A stretch of DNA of 64,000 nucleotides from Pythium myriotylum (lineage: Eukaryota; Oomycota; Peronosporomycetes; Pythiales; Pythiaceae): assembly GCA_023091665.1 (NCBI GenBank), contig JALJCQ010000015.1, positions 186,001 to 250,000 of the forward strand, read 5' to 3'. Position 1 is the stretch's first letter. Every line of letters starts with the position of its first letter. Under the pieces are notes generated by a model that was given only the letters and a program-made list of their open reading frames with translations, did no database searches and was not told the origin of the DNA. Shown one piece after another: positions 21,919-33,432 of this stretch. A program made the translations under genes and the position numbers.

Positions 21919-23748
21919 GTGGCTCACGATTGGACTCCGATAACGCAACGACCACCGTGTGACCCGAAGGCACAAGACCAGTTCTTCGAGTCTCTACTCG
22001 ACAAGACCAGGCACCCGTCACTGGAAGACCTTGATGAAGACTTCACCGAAGCGGAAGTAGCCTCCGCAATCCGAGCCTGTCCTCGAGGAAAAGCCGGCGG
22101 ACCAGACGGGCTCCCGAACGACTGGTACCGTGACCACGAGGAGGAACTAGCGAGTGTGCTCGCGCCACTCTTCTCGCTCTGGTACCGAAGTGGCGTCCTT
22201 CCTCCTAGCCTCAAGGCAGCGACGATATTTTGCATCCCGAAGAAGTCGTCTCCGGAAACCGGGCTCGACTTCCGCCCGATCGCGCTTCTTAACACGGACT
22301 ACAAGATCTACGCCCGGGTGCTCCTAAACCGCATCAGAAAGCACGTACCAACGCTGGTTGCCCCAACGCAACACGGGTTTGTCGCAGGTCGGCAAGTCCA
22401 TGACGCGCTGGATATCTGGACTGCGGTGCAACGGAGGGTACACTCCGGCGACATCTCGGAGTCAGCGTTAGCGGTGCTCCTAGATTTCGCTAAAGCCTAA
22501 GACACTTTAGACAGACGCTTCCTGCAGCTCGCGCTTGCACGGCACGGCTTCACCCAGAAGCTCATTCAAGCGGTGCACTCTATGCACCTAGGCACGACTG
22601 CATCGTATCTGGCCGAAGGTGCAGTCTCCAAAGAGATCGACATTACGACCGGTATCAGACAAGGTTGCCCACTTGCGCCCACCTTATTCGTACTAGCAGT
22701 GGACACCCTGTACGAGTTGATTCAGACTTCGCAGTATCTTCGAGGAGTCCCGCTAGCAGAAGGTGTCCGCGTCTCTATTGTAGGATTCGCGGACGACACC
22801 ACGGTGTACTTGCAATCCCCTGAGGAGACTCTCGTGCTTGGGGAGCTCTTGGGTCGCTTCGCGTCGGTCTCAGGACTACATGTCAATGTGTCCAAGAGCG
22901 TCGCAGTCTGTCTCGCCAAAGATCAGGTCGACCGTGCGCTAAGACTCTCCACGTTCCCAGTCGCGCCCGCAGATCGACTTGTGCGTTATCTTGGAGGACA
23001 GATCTCTACCATCCTCCGATCCGACGCGATCTGGGACCTTACTATCCAACAAGTACAAGCAAGACTACATCTCGCGTCGATCAAGTCAACCGATATCCTC
23101 CAGAGGGTCCACATCTGCCAGGCTGTGATGATCCCCAAGATCCTATTCGTAGCGAGGCATACGTGGCCGAATGCAACCCAAGTACGTCGCCTCCAGATCT
23201 TCGTCGATAACTACGTGTGGCACGGTGTGCTCTCTGCCCATGCGCGTCACGGGCGGGCCGGAGCTAGCCAGGCAATAGCACACGCTCCGCGAGCGGATGG
23301 GGGCTTTCAAGTTCCGGACGTACGCGACGAACTACTTCTACTCAGTGCGACCACCTTACAACGGTGGTCGTCCGCTACTGAGGGACTCGCAGTCGCGGTG
23401 GGTCGCACGCTAGCGGCAAATGTGTTGAGCGCCCCGGAAGCCAGTGTATCTCCGGCTAGAGGCCCCATCTCCAAGCCGAAGCTACACCCTACGATTGCTG
23501 CCTCGGGTCTCGCGGTGCTGCGTTTGGCGACGTGCTTACCACGATCTTTAGAAGAACACAGCTCCATTGTCAAGGCCTCGGCGATAGCAGGTAAGGCGCC
23601 CCCCCTCCGCAGGCACGTGGAGGGAAGGTTGGTACCGCAGGGATTACTCCAATCTTCAAGCCGTTCTCAACGACACGAAGCGACTCCAACGGGAGCGAGC
23701 CGGGCGACTCAACATCAGCAGCCTCCTAGCCTCACCCATTTTAGGTAG
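21919..23748 (+). pseudogene. LINE2 reverse transcriptase, stop in the catalytic region
   Basis: RT motifs GKAGGPDGLPNDWY, LDFRPIALL, GFVAGRQVHDAL, then LLDFAKA followed by TAA (22498-22500), where LINE1 and other RTs have Tyr before the catalytic Asp. The same frame resumes with DTLDRRF, GIRQGCPLAP and FADDTTVYL (22784-22810), so a single base change made the stop. The frame is otherwise open to 23748. Confidence 0.9.
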
Positions 23749-23941
23749 TGACCTTCTAGTCAACCCAGCAGGACGTGCCCTCAGTGCGAGCGATCTCCCC
23801 AATCTTCACGTCGGCGACGCAACGGTCGGAGAATTCATAGAGTTCCAATGGCACTCTCCGACAGTCATCAGCTTTCGCCGACGAACTAGCTCCTACCCCG
23901 ACCCCGGCGAAAGAAGCTTTCGTGTACTATGCGACCTGATC

Positions 23942-25549
23942 GTGATGTGCTATCCGGAAGTACTGCTTCAGCACGTTCCCTCGGACACCCTGCGAGAACG
24001 CAGCAGCCGCAGTCAGGACCGGTGGCGACTACAGCGCCTCCAAGACGGACTAATGCTGCAGCGATCAACGCAGTCGGACACGTACGCAGATGTCGGCATC
24101 GTGACGACGTTGCGACAGGCTGAGACGTTAGCCCGACGAGTGAGCGGTCGCAAACGATTGCAGTTCCAGCCCCACTCCAGTTTGTCTCCGGTCCTACCTC
24201 TGTGGGGATCAGCGGCACGACTAGCCAAGAAACAGCTACGACGACTTCTGGTCGACTCAAGGGCACCGCGCGTCGAGGAAGAACTTGCGGCTCGTTCAGC
24301 ACGCGCCCACGAGGCCACGCCAGCTTTCGGGACTGCTCTCGACGACGTTGACTCGGCGGTAATTCACTCGCTACCCCATTCCACCAGCCGCCAGCGGCTG
24401 CTTTTCCATAAAATCAAGGCCCAACGTCTCTCTGGCTGGGACAAACGGCACAATCGACGAGGTTGCCCCCATTGCCCGTCCTTAGGGTCTGCCGGTGGAA
24501 ACCCATTTCACATCGTCTGGCAGTGTCCCGCAGCACAGCAGATTTGGAACCACGTACGCGAGTGGTGGAAACGACTCGGGCTCTGGCACGATCGCGGCAG
24601 CGCTACCACACGTTCCTTCCTGCAAGCCATCTTCAGTCTACGACTACCGCACACGCCACCTAAAGTCTGGGAGTTCGCCCCGCTTCACCAGGGTCATTGT
24701 AAAACTGACGATCCTGCGGCTGATCCGTTCCCGGTCCTGCAGGCGGCTTGGCAACAAGTCGTGCTGGAATCACTGGTTTTTCTCCAAGCCTGGAGAGCCA
24801 ACTGCTCTGGCGACGACCAGGTGTGGTCGTCGAACCAAGCCACCGTTCTCCACGACGCTGCCTGCCAAAGTATCCTCCGGGTGCTCGGCTCGCGACTTGC
24901 CACAAACCCCGACTGCTCCCAACATGAGGCAGTCCTGGTCGAAGAACTCCGGGAACGCCTAGGCGCCCGGCTTACCATCCCACCGGCCCTCACTACAGAA
25001 GGCCCCCTCGCTCAGAGCTGCGACCATCTTCTCTTCTTCGACGGTGTGTCTCGCAGCTCCCTGGAAACGGCTTCCTCAGGAGCCGTCATCGTCGCAGCGA
25101 CGAAACATGTCGGCGTGGCCTCGATCGTCTGGACGTCTGGTATCAAGCACCAGACCCAAACCACCTCCCTACAAGCGGCCTACAAGGGGCTGATCGCGGG
25201 ACTCCACGCTGCCCGCTCCCGCAAGCTAGCCCGGCTGGAAGTCGTCGGGCATAATGCGTTGATTCTCAAGCAACTACGCGATCACAGGCCCCCACGCACC
25301 CCCGCACTTGGCGGTCTCTACCGACAAGCTCGCAAACTCGCGGATCTTATCGGCGTTTCCAAGTGGACCCACCACACGAGAAACCACAACAAGATGGCAA
25401 GGAAACTAGCCAAGCACAGCACCGTGTCGAGCGAAAAGCCCTCCATCACCCACTTCAATTCCCAAGCTGACATCGCTAGCTTGCCGAATTTGCTTCATAA
25501 TGACCTGCGTCCATGGTTGCCCTCCCAAAGCTCTCCAGTTGACAACTAG
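23942..25549 (+). pseudogene. LINE2 zinc-finger linker and degenerate RNase H
   Basis: 535-residue open frame. The zinc finger is kept (CPHCPSLG ... WQCP, about 24464-24535). The RNase H fold is recognisable (LLFFDGVSR near 25030, closing NHNKMARKLA) but two acidic positions are lost: AEY is AAY, and IGDS is VGHN. The domain is probably inactive even though the frame is open. Confidence 0.8.
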
Positions 25550-25628
25550 CAGGCCTACATGTACAAGCCCCAAAGCTATTAGAATTCACAGGATGAACTC
25601 AATAGACTTCACTTGCATCATCATCATC

Positions 25629-25644
25629 ACATGCGTTGGCGTCA
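25629..25644. repeat. LINE2 target-site duplication, right copy
   Basis: Exact copy of 19237-19252. Confidence 0.95.
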
Positions 25645-26472
25645 GCGACGTTGGCATCGCATCAAGATTCCAAGGCCGTGGCGGGAAGCCATAGGTCACC
25701 GACGTGCTTTGAAGATCCATCATACTCGGAATGATGATGCTGTCATTGAGTGTGATGGGTTTGGTACCTTAGACGCAAATGTTGAGCAATTCGAGGCCAT
25801 GTTGACCTGGAACGGCATAGCGTGGTTTGTTACAAGTTTGCGAAGCACGGTATCCAGCACGCTGGTATGGTTACCCGTCTTCTGCGCGAGCGTGGTAACT
25901 GATTGCCTTTGTCGGTTGGCGAGGTCATCGTCAGCGAATGCATGGAGGATCTCGTCTGCTTTTTGCTCCACAAAGACGCTGGAGAGCCCGACGTTGACGG
26001 TGTACATCATGAGCGGCGTGAACCAGAAGAGCAGACGTAGCTTGGTCGGAGTCGGTCCGTTCGTTACGTCGTCGCCCGGGTACCATGGACGGTTAACAAA
26101 GTAGAGAAGCATAACTGCGATAACAATTTCAAAGTACTTCTCCAGCAGTAACCCGACTGCAGCCCAGAGGAAGCCGTTGAGTGTCTGGAACAGTGCCACG
26201 CGCTTGTCGGCGTTGACCGACGAGCCGACGGCATCCTCGATGCCGTGCTCGAAAGTGATGCCGTTCAGAAAGAACGCAAGCCCGCCGGCGGTCGCGACGC
26301 CTCCGAGGACGACGAGCAAGACGAAGCGAAACTTACGCAGGGCCACGTGAGGAATGGGTCCGTTCGCGTCCGCGGCATCCTGCAGCTTGATCGTGTGGGT
26401 CGTGGAAGTCGAGGGCTTGAGCTCGACAGGTCGAAGGCTGGCGACCGCAACTCCCGGTGTCGGTGGCGCCAT

Positions 26473-26904
26473 GGAGAGGAATCCGATTGTGTGCGCAAAC
26501 AAGGACGCACCAGCGGATCCTCGAGAGACAGAGAGAGAGAAATGGCGCCCACCCAATTGTGATGGCCACCGCAACTGCGACTCGCGGAGATGGTCTCACC
26601 TCGTGAGCCCAGTTCGAGTCGCTGTATCAGCAACCTCTTCAATTCGATATCATTACTCTACATAATAATTCATTTTAAAATATGTTAGGATTTGGAACAA
26701 CTTAAAGACCTTCTTAAATAGATATATATTCTTGATTTAATGCATCGTTTTATGTATTGAACCAATGCACCGCCCTTTCTACGCAGCTCTGGATTCGAAA
26801 TTTTTCCACCAAAGGATCTCGCCGCGCTGGCACCAAATCACCATATCACGTTGGCCCAAAAGCCATTGTCTTCTCTGCCCAGTCATTGCTCAAAAGAACG
26901 AGAG
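26473..26904. promoter_or_regulatory. divergent intergenic region between genes A and B
   Basis: 432 bp separate the two divergent start codons. The middle (about 26640-26760) is AT-rich compared with the flanks. By position it would hold both promoters; no specific element is recognised. Confidence 0.5.
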
Positions 26905-27892
26905 ATGCAGAGCGCGTGCGTGGAATCCCCACGTGCCGAACGGGCCGAGGATCCCGACTTCGTGGCGCCTCCGAAAGTGCAGATCACGCTGCTGTCTCGC
27001 AAGCTCGTCAAGAACGTCGCCGTCACTTGTATCTTCCTTGCCGCATTCACAGCAGCGACCTTCAAGGGAATCGTGGTGCAAAGGTTTACTGTGCAGACCG
27101 ATGACAAAGCTAAATATGCCGTGATCGACGACCGCGTCGAGCTCTACAACACCATCTCAGGCTTTCTCATCGCACTTGTGGAGACTGGTCTCGGCGTCTA
27201 CATGAACAACTTCCTTCCGGCATTCTTGGTTTACCTTCATAACTCGCTGTGGTATTTGCATAGCAACACGACGGCGACCAAGTGGACGAACGCGCTGAGG
27301 AACACACTGATGTTTATCTATCCCGTGTTTTTGATGCTGGTGATCGGTCAGAGTCTTCGATCTTTCCAAGCAGCCCAGTCGTCGGTGGGCTTCGAACGAA
27401 TCATGGCGATTCAGGATCTGTCATTGGACGCATCTACCACGGAAATGCTTAAATTAAACGCGAGTCTGGCGGTGGAAGTGAGCTCAATCAATCCTGGAGG
27501 TGTCGGACAACTCCGGCAGGGGATTCTCAGTGGAGCCATTAACGGCACGAACATCCCATTCGATCTTAAAGTCAATTCTTCATGTGACATACAGCGTAGT
27601 GGGCTCAAGATCAGCCTGTCCGACCTTGACACGGTCACGGTAGGTATGGTTTCCCAACGAACGAGTGGTACAGCGAGATGCTGGACATTGAGCTAGAGCC
27701 ATGGATGCTTGAGAAGTACAACCAGTCGTACATCGACGGCGGTAATGTATACGAGATTCCTGATTTCGATATGAACTTGGCCGCCGGGATGTTTGCGAAC
27801 AGCAAGGTGCTGCTGGACAGAGCAATCGCAGGGTCGATTGTCGAGTATGACGAATGCGATGTGACAAGATCCTCGGACTTGAATACTTTGCT

Positions 27893-29015
27893 TGACTTGA
27901 CTTTGAAGTTGAGGTCTATTAGATCGCTACGTTTAAAGAATCCAATAGCCGCAGCTGTTCGGGCTGCACCTTTTTATCTTTTCTTCAGGACAAGAGGGTC
28001 CACCGTCGACGGCGAGTACACTATTTTCCTGACATCGTCGGGAATGTTCCGACAGCCTTCTGTCAAACCGGTCTAATCAGTTCTTCTGTTCAACCGGGCG
28101 TATCATGGTTGCTTGTGGCTTGCTGCCGTCGCGGAGCCTTAGCGACGACCACAAACGGGTGAACTCCCTCGTACCTCTCCAGGCACTGTCGTCTGGCTTT
28201 TAATCGATGGAGCAGTCGATCACCAAACGTTCTTCGCTCCGTCCTCTGCAGAACTGCCAAGTCAAGGTAGCCTACATGCACACTCGTCCTCTTCCTTCGC
28301 TCGCCACCACCGGAGCAGCGGCTGCGTCGTCACCAAGCGCGTCTTGCACGCCCTCTCTTCCCCTTGCGGGTCTTCTCCTTCGCTCGCCACCACCGGAGCA
28401 GCGGCTGCGTCGTCACCAAGCGCGTCTTGCACGCCCTCTCTTCCCCTTCCGGGTCTTCTCCTTCGCTCGCCACCACCGGAGCAGCGGCTGCGTCGTCACC
28501 AAGCGCGTCGTGCACGCCTTCTCTTCCCCTTGCGGGTTTTCTCCTTCCCTCGCCACCACCGGAGCAGCGGCTGCGTCGTCACCAAGCGCGTCGTGCACGC
28601 CTTCTCTTCCCCTTGCGGGTCTTCTCCTTCCCTCGCCACCACCGAAGTAGCGACCGCGTCGTTCTGCTGTGGCACGTGCTTTGCGCACGCGCATTTCGAA
28701 GCCTTGAGTCGTTGGAGCTGACGACAGCTTCGTTCTTTCTTCACTCCAGGGCAGCGCACGCCCAGCGTACGCCTTCCGACACCCACTTAGCCCACTCCCT
28801 CCGGCGCATCCTGCAGCTCCAGGCTTCTCCGCGCGCGGCCTCGGAACTCGAGCTCGGCGATCTTCATGCGCCATGGGCGACTCTCCGTGCATGATCGTCG
28901 CAAACGAGCGGCTCACGTTGCCCGCGAGTGGTCGCCCGAGGGCGACCCTTGGAAAAGCTGGAAGAAGCTGGAAGGAGTCGAAGGGTCGCTTGTGCGGTTG
29001 GCCGCAAATTGGAGA
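27893..29015 (-). mobile_element. SINE-like / LINE-mobilised element with LINE tail and 83-bp tandem repeats
   Basis: 1123 bp between exact 16-bp direct repeats (ACTTGAATACTTTGCT at 27877-27892 and 29016-29031). Read on the minus strand its last about 55 bp match the LINE1 3' end (CGGCTAT, then AATAGACCTCAAC), so its 3' end is at 27893. It has no RT or endonuclease. The interior holds the 83-bp repeats and short frames with no recognised product. Best explained as a non-autonomous or chimeric sequence moved by the LINE machinery through its shared tail. Confidence 0.8.
28287..28665. repeat. 83-bp tandem repeat, about 4.5 copies
   Basis: The word TCGCCACCACCGGAGCAG starts at 28301, 28384, 28467 and 28550, and a diverged copy at 28633: a constant 83-bp period. 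Because 83 is not a multiple of three, successive copies are read in different frames, which explains the overlapping Ser/Pro/Ala-rich frames here; none is a likely gene. Confidence 0.95.
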
Positions 29016-30630
29016 ACTTGAATACTTTGCTGAAACTAGCGATTGAATCGGAAGGTGACGACGGGAGCCTCGCATATATTCGCTGCAATGGTGCCTATTC
29101 AACGCTTGTGGAGGTCGACAAGTTTCTCAAACTCGACTCGAGCCTGAAGACACCGGACAGACTGCTGGATCTGATCTCGACAAGTCTTGGTATTGCCATC
29201 GAAGGTCTTAGCACCTCGTCCACGAAACTTGAGTTCTGGCGACTCAACGTAACCTCGCAAATCCAAATGGATAGTGTGATCATCTCGGCCGAATCCACGA
29301 TTGACGCCGACAGCAAGGACTTTTTCAACGGAAAAGACAGAGTGTACGAATTCGGAGCTTTCATGAAGAGCCTTTGCGGTCCAGACAACTGTGTCTTTGT
29401 GGATCCAAACAACAAGTTCCAGATCCCACACCAGGTCGTCTTACTGCCGGTTCAGACAGGATGCAGCTACTCAGCCAAGAACATCACCTATCGCAACGAC
29501 TTGAGGACTTTCGTGCCAGGAGGCTGCTCACCAGTAGCAAACGCGACCGTGACCATCGCGATCAGCTCTTACATTGTCGCCGATCGGTACGGCCCTAACG
29601 TTACGGCAGTCTTCCCTTCTCGGCCAAGTGAGACACCATTCCTCGAGAACCCGAGGCGTGTTGTAAGACTCACCATGAGCAAGCTCTCATGGCAGACGGC
29701 GGCGTTGGACCAAATATTCGATGCCGGCTGCGTGACCAGCTCTATGGACTGCACGGGATTAGCTTACAAGCTCACCAAGACCGGTCGGTACATATTCGCA
29801 AGCGAGAATGTGTTACCCGTCGATGTGATCCAAACTGCGACGCTCATGACACCGATCCAGCTCGTTCAATTCAACCGTGCACGATTATACGTCAAAAGAT
29901 GGGGGCAATTTATCCCAGAAAGGCTGAGTTGGCAGTCGGGCATGTTCAAACGCAGTGACTGGACGAACAAAACGCTGCGTGGTGCAAACTGCTCTCGATT
30001 CATCGACTCGTATTTGGACCATGTGGAGGTCAATGGCTATTTCATCGACCGGCCTTTCCAGCTGCTGGCAAGAACGACGATGTTTTACTTGTTCTCAGGT
30101 GGATCGGTGACCGAGCTCAACCACACGACACATTTGTTGAACGCGACCACACGTGCGTCTGCAATGAGCGCAGCACTCGAGCAGCAAGAGCTCACGAATG
30201 TTAGACTCAAGGGCGATAAGCAATTACGAAAAATTCGCATCGTCGTACCCAGAAATACGTACAAAGCCACGCTCTTCGGCTGTGTGCTACTCGTTTTGAT
30301 CGCCATCGCTATTGTGATCTTTCCGGTCCGTTCTATCGAGTACTTTCCGCCCGAGATAACGACTGCTGAGAAGTATGTTGAAGTGATGAAGAACGAGAAA
30401 TACCCTCGCGTAGTCAACAAGAAGACGATTCTGTTTCCTGCAACCGGCGAATTATTGCCAATCGAGGACTTCGATGTCGAAGAGCTGGTGCTCGCAAAGA
30501 AACTTGATCAGACGGAGAGGATCACGTTCCGGGACCAAAACCGAGACTTCGTGTGAGGATCAAAATACGAATTCTTCGTCAAGAAACAATAGTGAATACA
30601 ATTTTTTTAGTGATGACCCCGATAAATAGC

Positions 30631-33432
30631 CTAATGCATAACCACAGGTGTCTCCGGCAAATAGATGTTGCGGAAGATAATTTGCTGCACGGTGTAGTCG
30701 TCCATCTCGACCACCGAACCGTTTGCGAGTCGCAGCCGGCGAGTATGGACTCGCTCTGGATACTCATCGATGAGAATGTCGGCGTACTGAGCCGCAGGGT
30801 TCGCCTGATCGCTGAGTTTCACGGCGTCGCGAGGCCACTTGATGATGACTGCCATGTACACGACCAAGATGACCATGCCAGTACACGTCGACAGCGCGGA
30901 TACGAGTGGGATCGAGAATCGGATCTCTTTCATTTCTTGGTCGCCGTTCATGCGCGTCGTGCCGATGATCTTCTGACTCAGATCCACGACGCCAAACTTG
31001 TTTGACTTTGGAAGCGTGACTTGGCGGACCTGTGCATCTTGGAAGAGGTAATACAGCGCGGAGGTATACAGCGGCTGGCGAGGATCTTGGATGTAGTAGT
31101 GGTTGTTCTTGACGTGGTTCAAGTAGGCGTCGACGTACAGCGAGCACTGACCTTGGCTGAGACCGAGACCGTCGCTCTCTTTGTGGGTCGTGTTGAGGCG
31201 TGAGAAGTCAAGATACTCGTACATCAGATATGTGTAGGGTGTGAAATCGTTGTATACCTTTGGTTCGCGGAGCACGACCAATGGAACCGGGTTCTTGAGT
31301 GTCCTGTTCTGGAAGTTTTGTGGGATTGTCTTCTCACCGACGATCAATACGCGAGAGCCGTTCGTCCCAGGTTGAACGTTTTGCAGACCATGCACAAGAC
31401 CTCGGCAGCCGTCAGCATCTTCGGCACACGACGCGCCAAATCGCTTACTGAGATCTTCGAATCGCCAGTCGAGCTTTGCAAACGTGAGAACGTAATGGCG
31501 TCTTGTGTTGGTCATGATGGGTCCTTTCGTCTTCCCCCGTACTGTGAAGTCTCCCGTGAAGTAGGACCCGACACCATACAAGAAAGCTGAGTCCTTTTGC
31601 GCGGTGCAGTTCGACGGGAACCATGAGGAGACTTCGGGGTCGTATGTGACTTTGCCCTTGCCGATCCCGCAGTTAGTCATGTACGGGACTATCTGGACTT
31701 GCTTGTTCATGAACGCCACCGAGGAGTAGTCTTCCAGCAGGCAGCTTTTCTCACCGCACATTTGATACGGATCATCGACAGCGACGTAACGACCTGAGCA
31801 ATAGTACTCTTGCTTTTGGAGATACACGCTCTCGTTGGCGTACTTCTTTCGTTCCTTCGCAGGATCCAGGAACTCATCAGTAGTGAGGTTGCACCGCTTC
31901 TTGTTGACGTACGCGTATTCAGCCTCATCGTCATCGTAAGGAAGGTCCAGCGTGAGTGTCGTGAGGTTCAGCTGCGGTGATATCTCGTAAGTCTCAATAG
32001 TTGCTGAGATGTCCGAAAACGCGATACCCGCAAAGCCGTAAATCGAATCCAGGATTTTGGTGAAGTGTTGGTTTCGCGGCTTGGTGAGATCGACTAAGTC
32101 CTCCAGGTAATTGCCCATGCCATAGCAGAACCCGACGCCGGTTTTCCTATCAACGGTCATACCACCGAGGACAAGAGGGTCGTCAGCTGCAATAACATCG
32201 TCTTCTTCGCCGTCTTCATCGGCCTCATCCGAACCGCTATCGTCATCACTGCTGTCTTTCTGAAGCCGACGGTTTTGGGCCTTAGCCGCACGCGCCTTAG
32301 TCATGGCGCGAGCTCGTGACCGAACTCTAGTAGCGTCCGAGTTCAGCGTCCCGTTGCTCGAGGTCGCATCGTCGTCGATCGCACCGCTATTTGGATCACA
32401 ACTGTAGGTCTCGAACATGTTCGAGTCAGTGGTCGCCTTGCCATGGAGCGTCAGGCCCTGGATGAGCAGCTCGCCGATTGTTTTGTACGAGACACTACTC
32501 GCCGCCAGGAACGCTTCTAGTTTGGCTTGGGTCGCCTTGTCCTGATCCTCATCACTTTGGTCGATTGTGACACTGTGAGTGGGTGATAGTGACTCTGGCA
32601 ACGCATCCAAGTTCCACGAACGCCCTGGGAATGCAAACGTGACAGAGGTGCTTTGAAGATCAATGATGTTGGGTAGAAGTACGGTCTTGTCCAAATCAAC
32701 CTCGTTTGTTCCATTCACAAAAGTCGAGCAGATGGAGGTTTCGTTGATCTGGAATGGCTGGTCAAGGTTGGTGACTAACTTGCGAAGCACTGTGTCGACA
32801 ACGCTCGTCGAGTTCTTGTACGCTTTTGAAAGTGTTTTGATCGTTAGTGCGGAATCCACAAGATCCGCATCGGCGAAAGCACGCACGACCTCGTCAATTT
32901 TATGCTCGACGAAGACGCTCGAGAGCCCAATGTTAACGACGTACATCATCAGCGGCGTAAACCAGAAGAGCATGCGGAGCTTTGCGGACGAAGGACCATT
33001 GACGACGTTGTCGCCTGGAAACCACGGGCGGTTGATGAAGTAGATGAGCATGACCGCAATAAAGATCTTGAAGTATTCTTCCAGGAGCAGACCGACAGCA
33101 GCCCAGACGAATCCGCTAAGGGTCTGAAAGAGCTCAACACGGCTATCAGCGTTGGCGGACGATCCAATAGGATCGAATATGCCCCGCTCGATCGTGATGC
33201 CATCGAGGAAGCAGGCAAGCCCGGCTCCGGTGGCTCCTACCCCGATTAGCACGAGGCCGAGAAATCGAACCTTTCGAAGCGAGACCTGCGGAATGGGGCC
33301 GTTGGCATCGGAATCGTCTTGTAGGAAGATCTTATGGTCGCGATTGGTAAGTACGGCAGGCTCCAGTTTGAAGCTTCCCGTCATCGCAACCGTCTGCGAG
33401 CCGTGGTCTCCCTTTGGCGACGGGGGTTCCAT
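30631..33432 (-). CDS. gene C: type-1 large membrane protein
   Basis: 933 residues from ATG 33432 (the frame opens 29 codons earlier at a non-ATG). Hydrophobic stretches at about 57-77, 102-133 and 154-172, then a hydrophilic region of some 650 residues with many N-x-S/T sites, an acidic/basic low-complexity insert (32210-32330) and paired cysteines, then one membrane helix at about 838-861 (TCTGMVILVVYMAVII) and a 65-residue tail. I do not recognise a named domain. It shares order and several motifs with type 2 (gene D): RVELxxTxSGF near the N-terminus, C-S-L-x-x-x-x-Y-x-x-H-x-x-N-N before the last helix. It is divergent from D with 455 bp between starts. The frame is intact, so this is the likely functional type-1 copy. 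Confidence 0.85.
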   Translation of the reverse strand: MEPPSPKGDHGSQTVAMTGSFKLEPAVLTNRDHKIFLQDDSDANGPIPQVSLRKVRFLGLVLIGVGATGAGLACFLDGITIERGIFDPIGSSANADSRVELFQTLSGFVWAAVGLLLEEYFKIFIAVMLIYFINRPWFPGDNVVNGPSSAKLRMLFWFTPLMMYVVNIGLSSVFVEHKIDEVVRAFADADLVDSALTIKTLSKAYKNSTSVVDTVLRKLVTNLDQPFQINETSICSTFVNGTNEVDLDKTVLLPNIIDLQSTSVTFAFPGRSWNLDALPESLSPTHSVTIDQSDEDQDKATQAKLEAFLAASSVSYKTIGELLIQGLTLHGKATTDSNMFETYSCDPNSGAIDDDATSSNGTLNSDATRVRSRARAMTKARAAKAQNRRLQKDSSDDDSGSDEADEDGEEDDVIAADDPLVLGGMTVDRKTGVGFCYGMGNYLEDLVDLTKPRNQHFTKILDSIYGFAGIAFSDISATIETYEISPQLNLTTLTLDLPYDDDEAEYAYVNKKRCNLTTDEFLDPAKERKKYANESVYLQKQEYYCSGRYVAVDDPYQMCGEKSCLLEDYSSVAFMNKQVQIVPYMTNCGIGKGKVTYDPEVSSWFPSNCTAQKDSAFLYGVGSYFTGDFTVRGKTKGPIMTNTRRHYVLTFAKLDWRFEDLSKRFGASCAEDADGCRGLVHGLQNVQPGTNGSRVLIVGEKTIPQNFQNRTLKNPVPLVVLREPKVYNDFTPYTYLMYEYLDFSRLNTTHKESDGLGLSQGQCSLYVDAYLNHVKNNHYYIQDPRQPLYTSALYYLFQDAQVRQVTLPKSNKFGVVDLSQKIIGTTRMNGDQEMKEIRFSIPLVSALSTCTGMVILVVYMAVIIKWPRDAVKLSDQANPAAQYADILIDEYPERVHTRRLRLANGSVVEMDDYTVQQIIFRNIYLPETPVVMH

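Larger units (their letters stand above)
19253..25628 (+). mobile_element. LINE2: 5'-truncated non-LTR retrotransposon inserted in gene A
   Basis: A 6376-bp element related to LINE1. It starts inside the OTU domain (5' truncation is typical of target-primed reverse transcription) and ends with AATAGACTTCACTT plus a short CAT repeat (25615-25628). It lies antisense to gene A. Its frames carry several shifts and stops, so it no longer encodes working proteins. Confidence 0.95.
17295..26472 (-). pseudogene. gene A: type-1 large membrane protein, split by LINE2 and frameshifted
   Basis: Paralogue of gene C. The N-terminal part lies at 26472-25645 (start ATG at 26472, by analogy with C) and holds three hydrophobic stretches near residues 55-75, 100-135 and 155-175. 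The C-terminal part lies at 19252-17295 and contains the long Cys-containing, N-glycosylation-rich ectodomain and the final membrane helix followed by a WPRD motif and a 60-residue tail. The parts are separated by LINE2, with the target duplication reading LTPTH on both sides in the same phase. A one-base shift near 25755 also breaks the N-terminal part. So the copy is inactive. Function unknown; no named domain recognised. Confidence 0.88.
26905..30556 (+). pseudogene. gene B: type-2 large membrane protein, frameshifted and split by a SINE-like element
   Basis: Paralogue of gene D. Start ATG 26905 (a TTG upstream also opens the frame). N-terminal membrane region at 26980-27370, then the start of the ectodomain. 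Near 27640-27650 a one-base change moves the frame (D has SYGFPPREWYSEMLD; here the match resumes in the next frame). At 27877-27892 the gene is cut by a 1123-bp insertion flanked by a 16-bp direct repeat; coding resumes at 29016 and runs to the stop at 30554-30556, including the C-terminal membrane helix (30270-30330) and the IEDFDVEELVL tail. With the insert removed the frame joins exactly. Inactive copy. Confidence 0.88.

Noticed and set aside
28287..28665. Regular repeats that might suggest a CRISPR array
   Set aside because: Units are directly adjacent 83-bp tandem copies without unique spacers, in a eukaryotic retroelement.
28413..29102. 229-codon minus-strand frame in the SINE-like element
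   Set aside because: It runs through the 83-bp repeats and past the target duplication into gene B, so it is not a natural unit.
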